From Diplonema papillatum (Eukaryota; Euglenozoa; Diplonemea; Diplonemida; Diplonemidae): a DNA stretch of 64,000 nucleotides. The stretch is from the NCBI GenBank assembly GCA_030068145.1, contig JAPJBO010000322.1, positions 163,551 to 227,550 on the forward strand, written 5' to 3'. Under the pieces are notes generated by a model. It was not told where the DNA came from. It saw only the letters and a list, made by a program, of their open reading frames with translations, and did not search any database. The position numbers and the translations under genes are program-made. This document shows, in pieces, positions 52,601-64,000 of the stretch (the stretch's first letter is position 1; every line of letters starts with the position of its first letter).

Positions 52601-54045
52601 CATGCGCCTCAGGTTTCAGCTTATTCCGCACGTTCGTGAAACAATACGGGAAAGAGAGGTTTCGGGTGAGGATGGACGCTCTCCTTCGCGTGGGAGCCGA
52701 CTCGTCTATCAAGGGTCCCGTAGGTCTTATGGCTAATCTTCTGCGGGAGATAAGATTCCTACGGGCCACGCAGCACAGCTTCCAGTCCCTGTCTTTCGAC
52801 GGGACTCCCGTGTCGCTACTCGGTAAAGAAGCCCCACACCTCTTTCGTGAGGGCCTGCGTCTGCGCGCGTGGCGTTACTTGACCACACAGAGACAAGGAT
52901 TTGACGGAATCGAAGGAGGGGTGGACGTACGTGCCATGAATCGGCTTTGGCTGAACCGCGCGACGGACCACAAATTGAGTTCCGCGATCAGTCGATGTAT
53001 TGGGGGAGCGGTGTACTCACGGGAATGGTGCCGCAGGAAGTGGGGTTCGGGGAGCGGCGACTGCGAGTTCTGCGACAGCGGTGCGACGGGGACCCTGTGG
53101 CATTACTACTGGCAATGTCCGGGCCCAGGTTGTAGATGGAACGAGCTGCGATCCCGGTTTTGCATTGCTGAGGCGATGGTCCGGGACATGCCCCAGTGCT
53201 TGTGCATTAGAGGGATACCCCCCTACGGGACCCCTCCTGACCTCCTGGAGAAGATCCAGAGGCTGATCGGTACGATCTCAATCGAGATGGCGCAGGCGCA
53301 GCGGAGCCTTGCGGCAACACGCCCTTGGGAACTCGCCTCAGGTGCGTCGACGAAATACGACGTACACTTAGCAACGGACAGTCGTAAGTTGCTAACGACC
53401 AACATCGGAACCCGCTTCGCAGCGACGTTGGTCTTCTGGCTGCGGAGTCTATCATGGGTCAGCTCCAACCCTCTCCCGACGACAGGCGTGGAACTCGCGC
53501 TTGATTTTGAGGCATTTACGCGTTCGAAGCTCCCAGGGAGAACCTTCGCCGAGAAGGGGCTGCAAATTGGGTACCTTATGCGAGCTATCAACGACCTGTG
53601 CTGCGCCGACTCAGGAGTCGCCTCCTTCCCTGGGAAGTGGCGGCAGGGGGTCTGTTCCCTCCGCTGTTTTGGTGCGCCGGCTATGCCGGGTTGTACCCAC
53701 CGCCCACGCTTTGCGGCTGGACGGAAGACCGAGTGGATGTTGGGCAAGCTGGAAACAATTTGCGCCCGTAACAGCTGGAACGATGCCGTGCCTGAATATC
53801 CGCACGACGTACCCTATGTTCAGTGGGAGTTGAGATTCTCTGTCAAGATGCTAGCCGCCGCCATAGGGCGGGCTATTGCCAAAAGGAGGAGAGCCCGCGA
53901 AACAACGTGCCAACACACGCCTGCCAGGCGGTCTCGTCCGCCAGTCAGAACGCCCCCGGCTGCGCCACCATCGGTGCAACAATCATCTTTGACAGGGCCA
54001 CGGCTCGCTCCGCGCCCACGGCGCAACGACTTGCGCCCGCCGTAG
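49666..54045 (+). CDS. LINE ORF2: 2A-like motif, APE endonuclease, reverse transcriptase, CCHC knuckle, C-terminal domain
   Basis: 1,459 residues. At 30-37 stands GIEPNPGP, a 2A-like motif that would separate a 36-residue leader. The AP-like endonuclease follows (RIVTINVTSL, VQETKL, VSLYGH, AAGDFNTTPLG, PSRIDLLLTNE). After a linker comes the RT: SCGVDGWRMREIAVLP, TLIPKGEGSDPLKLRPITVS, VALDFAKCFDRVPQALV, TVTNGILQGCPISVVLINAL and the catalytic box FADDLYLL (Phe814 to Asp817). The zinc knuckle is C1133-x2-C1136-x9-H1146-x4-C1151. The C-terminal third includes GVELALDFEAF and FGAPAMPGCTHRPRFAAGRK, a domain shared with LINE-A, and a basic tail. All catalytic residues I can check are present, so the copy may be active or recent. 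Confidence 0.92.
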   Translation: MVIHANDLSPQPTREFYLALVAYALLVTQGIEPNPGPPPIRIVTINVTSLMKNLYLLICIAADIICVQETKLTSAGQRSIRMALKQAGALDVWQPFFGSCCVGRKCGNSVPSQVTGGSAGVAIFVKKGLPACIVEPFDAAEQRAYESARFLHVRVATGVGKGAVHVVSLYGHCGISEKPERERLIEGSLWGLRQRLGAVPLVAAGDFNTTPLGSPALRFALRNGWSDSAELQAEALGSPAEFTCYHGQPSRIDLLLTNEVASAALGRVETFEAGLPTHKAVRATFNLAVFQQLNPVLRYPRAIPSTGLSGLDDPNALRNVSEKYRLGDPCPPGLEGSPRVNFLWQRTSRAAEEYLILKSGIEGNLTGYCGRGVRRELNSQRVSARPSPEGAGADTASLKRARCLLGRIREYAAARAKWESTIVSPGPLPFQLEGQWTKIRSFRSFVLLRTDGKCALPPEPPSAKIGRGLAFTVSGLCRDLAHSTLTSRYLKSARSQRELRDPLGKESFAWVKKDAPSGLSFVTGADGRLTANLAEVDALVRRSWDPVLRMYAEKREPEFAPFFQEYKDFITQHPCNLNPITAERLRQVAKKKSVQTSCGVDGWRMREIAVLPNAILESFVAVLNEVEETGFWPDGVLDAMVTLIPKGEGSDPLKLRPITVSSVVYRLWASVRLQDVMLWQELWIHGSQHGFRHGHSCDDVVMDIALSIEESLTNGTPLCGVALDFAKCFDRVPQALVLDLMEALGLHERVLAPLRHIYKHLRRRFRYPLGVGEMFTVTNGILQGCPISVVLINALLSVLSKALVSRARVSPKSFADDLYLLSQLARLLQEGIRTTEVFDSLTGFALNEDKSVSFSTSPEPPRLVIGRKIIRSSKIVKVLGVPLGTEGPVDNRRANATVEAAARLEAAPLMHRTKFRIMQTIAASAYYGAAYCTNTTGGFVNSSTLRTALSACVIPRSNRAKSPLAVLSLVAKAHLCDPACASGFSLFRTFVKQYGKERFRVRMDALLRVGADSSIKGPVGLMANLLREIRFLRATQHSFQSLSFDGTPVSLLGKEAPHLFREGLRLRAWRYLTTQRQGFDGIEGGVDVRAMNRLWLNRATDHKLSSAISRCIGGAVYSREWCRRKWGSGSGDCEFCDSGATGTLWHYYWQCPGPGCRWNELRSRFCIAEAMVRDMPQCLCIRGIPPYGTPPDLLEKIQRLIGTISIEMAQAQRSLAATRPWELASGASTKYDVHLATDSRKLLTTNIGTRFAATLVFWLRSLSWVSSNPLPTTGVELALDFEAFTRSKLPGRTFAEKGLQIGYLMRAINDLCCADSGVASFPGKWRQGVCSLRCFGAPAMPGCTHRPRFAAGRKTEWMLGKLETICARNSWNDAVPEYPHDVPYVQWELRFSVKMLAAAIGRAIAKRRRARETTCQHTPARRSRPPVRTPPAAPPSVQQSSLTGPRLAPRPRRNDLRPP

Positions 54046-54131
54046 TAGTACGGGATAGTAGTGGGGCGACCGGATACTCCTCGGAGAGATGGTCCCTGCA
54101 CTCTAACTCGTCTCTCTCTCAAGATGCAGTG

Positions 54132-60024
<5,893 letters not shown>

Positions 60025-60249
60025 GCGCTCTCACCGCAGGCAGGGAAAAATATTCACTCCCCTTTGGTTTCTGATGATGAGTGGCACCACCTAGTTCTCG
60101 GACCAACCTGCGTCTGTGTACACCCGTGCACAAGGCGAAGTACAAGTTGCAATGCATCCGGATGCCGTTCAACGAGCACAAGAACGATGTCGTCTGCAGG
60201 TGGTGGATAACCGATTTGGTCCTTGATCAGGCAATTGATCAGGCACGGC

Positions 60250-60800
60250 TTTAGGAGCTGTGTCATTGTGGTCTTTGTCCAGTACCAGCAGGACCTGGAC
60301 CCCGGTGAACGCAATCCCGTTTTCATCCGCAAGAATGGCCCCCTTCAAACGAATCCAAAGCCGACTTGGACGGACGCCTGACTTACCAGTCGGGAGTCGA
60401 ATTTCTATTCCCCTACCATTGTGGAGACGAAGTCCTGTGCGGTGGCGGTCAAGTCAAATTCACAGGGCAGGATCTGGTGGATTCTACTACCTGCGAAAAG
60501 ATGAAAAAAGCACTCGATACCCTTCTTCGCCCCCAAACCGGAAGCAGCAGCAAGTTCGGGCTTATGATGTCGACTCAGCAGAGTGACAGAATGCCTGCGT
60601 GCCCTTCGCAGTTTCCCTGTGTGGTTTTTAATCACGACTCCCTGAAATCGTACACAGAACCTGTTGGACCACTGCGTCTTCACCTGGAAAAGGCTAAGAG
60701 GAAGGGAGACGAGAAAAAGCAGGCAGGCGGTAAAAAGCCACGCAAAGCTTCTCACCCGGGGGGTCGATTACTTGCAAAACGTCGTCGAAAGTTAAGTTAG
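60250..60800 (+). pseudogene. Partial nuclease-like paralogue downstream of the CR-type gene
   Basis: Two adjacent plus-strand frames, offset by one base near 60366, look coding. The first contains CVIVVFVQYQQDLDPGERNP. The second contains VEFLFPYHCGDEVLCGGGQV then KFTG, a strand-loop-strand with a Q-x-K box like the nuclease part of CR-type proteins, and ends in a Lys/Arg-rich tail. There is no NTPase nearby. It is either a truncated copy or the decayed end of a second gene. Given as description only. Confidence 0.4.
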
Positions 60801-62876
60801 TGTAACTCGTACTCCACGATTATGGCCCTACCTTCAGATCCATCGACGAAAGAATGCGTTTGGACTGCCGTTCATCCCTCTTTACCCCGCTTTTACCCCG
60901 CTGCAGGGATGAGGGATGCCAATTTTTCAGCAGATTCGGGATATCTTTTTTTTTTGTATACGATCCTTGGATCTCAGGCGATTAGTAGTATGCGACTGCT
61001 AGCCAAACACAAACCAGGAGATCTCTCCCTCGAACACAACCGCTTCGCACTCTCGCTTGCCCGCCTTTTGCTTTGTTTCTTCGGTTGCAAAACCCTTGTT
61101 GTCTTTCGTTTCACTTTCCTGTTACATCTGATGATACGTTTAGGTACCAGGGTGGGCCTGGACCTGGAGAAAAGCATGAAACGCCCTAGAGAAACTGACG
61201 AACAGGAAGAAGATGAACGACAGAGCAAAGTACCTCGCAACTAATCCTTGCCTTCCCTTATACTTGTGTGGTATCGCATTTCAGCACCGAACCGCACACA
61301 TGAACGATATGGTTGTTCTGCGTCATCCGGTCGATGTAATTGTTACTGGTTTCAGTGCTTGTGTGGTATCATGCTCGTGATCTTCTTCCAACCTTTCACA
61401 AAGAAGATCCGGGCTCCTTCGGCTACTCGGCCGTGACGGAACCATCCTTCTTCTAACCCATGGAATGACATCATTCCACCCCCCATTTCTCATCAGCCGT
61501 GCTTGCCCTTGCTCTCTTGTAGCTTGTTGAACCGGTTGTCGCGAGGACCATCTGATGCATAGCCTCTGAATCATTCGGGGAGTGCTCTTAAATAACGATT
61601 ATACAGTCGCATTCAGGAGTTCCTTCCGGTGACGATTTCTGTGGCGGTTCTTCATTCTCTCTTCCGCATCCACGTCTGACCTTCGTTGTGGATGCTTCCA
61701 GGGTTCAGAGCGACCCTACGCTGCGCCCCGCTTCCCCCTTTTTATTTTATGTCCTCTACTCCTTGCCCCTTTCTCTGCTGCTTCTGAACATCTCTTCCGT
61801 TCCCGAGTTGAAAATGTGGCCTCTTCTCCTTTTGTTACCGATTTTCAAGTTCCTTTGCTTTGGCAAAAGGGAACCGTACCGCTTGGTTAGGCTCTGGCGT
61901 CGATGATGTGTGTGTCTGTGCCCAGCGCTGGCTTTAGTTCGACGATGTTTTTATCAGTCACGACACTCGACGCAACCTTGAATGCTGCACAGGTGTCCTT
62001 GGCCTTCATGCGACCCCGGTCAGGAATTGACGAGAACTGTGTATGCATCCGCCTGACCATGTGGGGGGGGGCTTGGTGAGGTGGTGGGTAAGAGGCTGGT
62101 AACGTGGAGGGCGTTAAAGATACCCGCTACAAAGTCATGTGCTGCAAGCAGCAGTCGACTGACTGAGCGAGAGCTGTCGATAAAATGTGACGGGTGGGTG
62201 ATGAACTTGACGTAAGTTTCACCAATCGCAAGCAATCGCGTGTCTGCGCGTGTTGAGCACCCCTTCGACAACCAAGATGCGAGAGTCTTGGTGTGTTACA
62301 GCTTGGTAAGCGTGTCAAACACACGAACCGGTTCAAAGAAGGGGGCTGGAGTTCGGCGATAGGCCTCCTGGGGAACCCGCCGCATTACAAGTCCATCTCG
62401 TGGAGGTCGGCGGTCACCGACCCATCTTCCCTCTCAACGAACAGGGTGCTGTGCCTCTCGGCTGCTTGCACGAGTCGTAGACAGGCCTGGGGTTGTCGAT
62501 CGCCCCCGACGCATCTTTTCCAGCCTTTTGGCTCTCCTTGCCGCTCGCGTCCTTTCGTGCTCCTTTTTCAACAAGTGCGACTGCAGCTCAGGCAATGCAG
62601 GCGGGTTCGCCTCCCACAGGCGCGAATCGACGTGCTTGGTGAAGGCCACCAGGCAAGGACCGTGCGGGCACCGCGGAAGACGCGGAAGGTCATGAAAGCG
62701 CGAGGGACCGGATCTGGAAGACCCCGGAAGCGTTAGGCTGCGCGTCGCCTGCGGAAGGTCCCCGAATTTCCCCGAAACTCCCCGATATTTTTGTCTGGAC
62801 CAGGTGGAGCCTTGTGTCTTGCAGATCACGTGAGGTAGGTACAAACCCCAGGTTCCTTATAAAATTGCAGCCAAAC
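60801..62876. other. Intergenic, nothing firmly recognised
   Basis: About 2 kb. A minus-strand frame at 62434-62844 has a protein-like basic helix (HLLKKEHERTRAARRAKRLE), but there is no motif or partner to support a gene. Confidence 0.4.
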
Positions 62877-63010
62877 ACTTGTTATAACAAGCAATCGCTT
62901 GTTATATAACAAGCAATCACTTGTTATATAACAAGTGATCACTTGTTATATAACAAGTGGCACTTGTTATACATTTTCACTTGTTAGGTCACTTGTTATA
63001 TAACAAGTGA
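62877..63010. repeat. Array of palindromes ACTTGTTATATAACAAGT
   Basis: Five or six units of about 22 bp, each centred on the self-complementary 18-mer ACTTGTTATATAACAAGT or a one- to two-base variant (GCTTGTTATATAACAAGC; ACTTGTTATAACAAGC), separated by ATC or similar. Two units are incomplete (near 62962 and 62978). Confidence 0.9.
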
Positions 63011-63758
63011 TTGTGCATGACAAGTGCGTCGTGCATGAGCCTCATGCGTCGTTAAGCAGCGGCAGCCAGGACTTGTCGTGGCACCGCTAACGTTTGAATT
63101 GAAGACAGACCCAGCGAAGTTCTGCCTCAGAAGCTGGTCATGAGGGTGTGCCGAGTCACACCCGAAAAGCGGGTGTGCGTGAAAGTCCACACCCAAGACT
63201 CGGATGTGACTAGCCAGTGAGGAAATGTATGAATCCACCGCAACGACGACGCCACCGGGGGGCAACCGGGGTGGACAAACCACCAACCTCGCACCCGGCA
63301 CTCAGGACTTCCTCGCGAACGTGAACTCGGTGTCGGTCGCAAGAACTATGGAAATGGCAAGACACATAGGAACTAGGAGCGCGCGCTAAAATAAGCCGAA
63401 TAGTCGGCAATAGGCAACAAAGACACACGCACAAGTACACGTACTGCCACTGCAGCAGATACGATACGCACACTAACCTACGATACCTTAAAGGAACCTT
63501 TACGACAATGGTCACCCGGAGACTAATCAACCCCGGATCCCTAAGTGAACTTGCACTCTAAAACCCCCAGATTTACCTGTGTTTATTACGCGAGAGCCGC
63601 AGGCGCGCGCTGGCCCCGTTTCCTCGTTTGCACCTTCCAGCTGCCACCTTGAGTATTTTCCACGAAGCAGGTGCTCATTCAAAGAAGGGCCGGGCGGGTC
63701 GAAAAAAAGACCACGAAAAACCCGTGGCGCAGCCCCCCCCCGAGGCGCAGACGGGACC

Positions 63759-64000
63759 AGTGCGGTGTTGAGCACATACCCATTCCAAGCACGTTGTCTT
63801 GCAATCCCCCGTTGGGCTAGTGCGGTGTTGAGCACAAACCCATTCCAAGCACCTTGTCTTGCAATCCCCCGTTAGGCCACCCCCGAGGCGCAAACGAGAC
63901 CAGTGCGGTGTTGAGCACATAGCACGTTGTCTTGCAATCCCCCGTTGGGCTAGTGCGGTGTTGAGCACAAACCCATTCCAAGCACGTTGTCTTGCAATCC
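63759..64000 (+). repeat. 60-bp satellite running off the window edge
   Basis: AGTGCGGTGTTGAGCAC starts at 63759, 63819, 63902 and 63952. The unit continues AAACCCATTCCAAGCACGTT then GTCTTGCAATCCCCCGTTGG. One unit carries a 23-bp insertion copied from the upstream flank (CCCCGAGGCGCA), another a short deletion. Confidence 0.92.

Larger units (their letters stand above)
47870..54045 (+). mobile_element. Apparently intact two-ORF LINE (APE-type non-LTR retrotransposon)
   Basis: ORF1 (600 residues) and ORF2 (1,459 residues) are both uninterrupted and overlap in ATGGTGA at 49666-49672. The 5' end is upstream of 47870 and the 3' end soon after 54045; I could not find a target duplication. The coding block is bounded on the right by the first exon of the CR-type gene at 54132. 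Confidence 0.88.

Noticed and set aside
63759..64000. Regular repeats that could be taken for a CRISPR array
   Set aside because: The whole 60-bp unit is repeated, with no unique spacers, and the genome is eukaryotic.

Overview
The window is eukaryotic nuclear DNA. Genes are split by spliceosomal introns whose donors are mostly GTATG(C/G/A) or GTGTG(C/T), and several acceptors follow (CA)n tracts. Host genes are sparse and the rest is a dense mixture of retroelements, DNA transposons, micro- and minisatellites. I cannot name the species. The gene set (UDP-xylose synthases, an EF-hand coiled-coil protein, a Crinkler/CR-type NTPase-nuclease) and the transposon set suggest a free-living or algal protist with a repeat-rich genome; this is inference.

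Region 1 (337-6530) holds a three-exon ubiquitin-system gene. It joins a Ufd2/UBE4-type E4 core to a BIRC6/UBE2O-type E2 (UBC) domain exactly where the U-box is expected. Two phase-compatible 3' exons would add a ubiquitin-interacting motif. Region 2 (7178-11427) is a nearly intact tyrosine-recombinase retrotransposon with the order gag-YR-RT/RNase H. Its reading frames step by -1 each time and the coding block is bracketed by a 20-bp direct repeat.

Region 3 (12777-23891) is a tandem pair of UDP-glucuronate decarboxylase (UDP-xylose synthase) genes with identical intron positions. The first is stretched to 7.2 kb by a LINE RT fragment and a hAT element with perfect 8-bp target duplications. 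Region 4 (25.4-34.4 kb) is a transposon graveyard: a 5'-truncated LINE with a 13-bp TSD, LINE 3'-end micro-copies, a decayed DNA-transposon ORF and degenerate repeats.

Region 5 (34710-36470) is an intact single-exon EF-hand/coiled-coil gene. Region 6 (36.5-41.6 kb) is a stack of tandem arrays, including one rich in TTAGGG. It is followed by the first exon of a probable mitochondrial protein (41596) whose presumed intron carries another LINE copy.

Region 7 (43.9-54.05 kb) contains a decayed LINE and then an apparently intact two-ORF LINE. Both have a 2A-like NPGP motif near the ORF2 N-terminus, and in the intact one ORF1 and ORF2 overlap in ATGGTGA. Region 8 (54132-60024) is a predicted two-exon coiled-coil/P-loop NTPase/nuclease gene of the Crinkler (CR) type, with a 3.6-kb intron holding a 195-bp (GT)n run and a retroelement RNase H fragment. 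A partial nuclease-like paralogue follows. The end of the window has a palindrome array (62.88 kb) and a 60-bp satellite that runs off the edge.

All family assignments come from reading translated motifs by eye; no database search was run.
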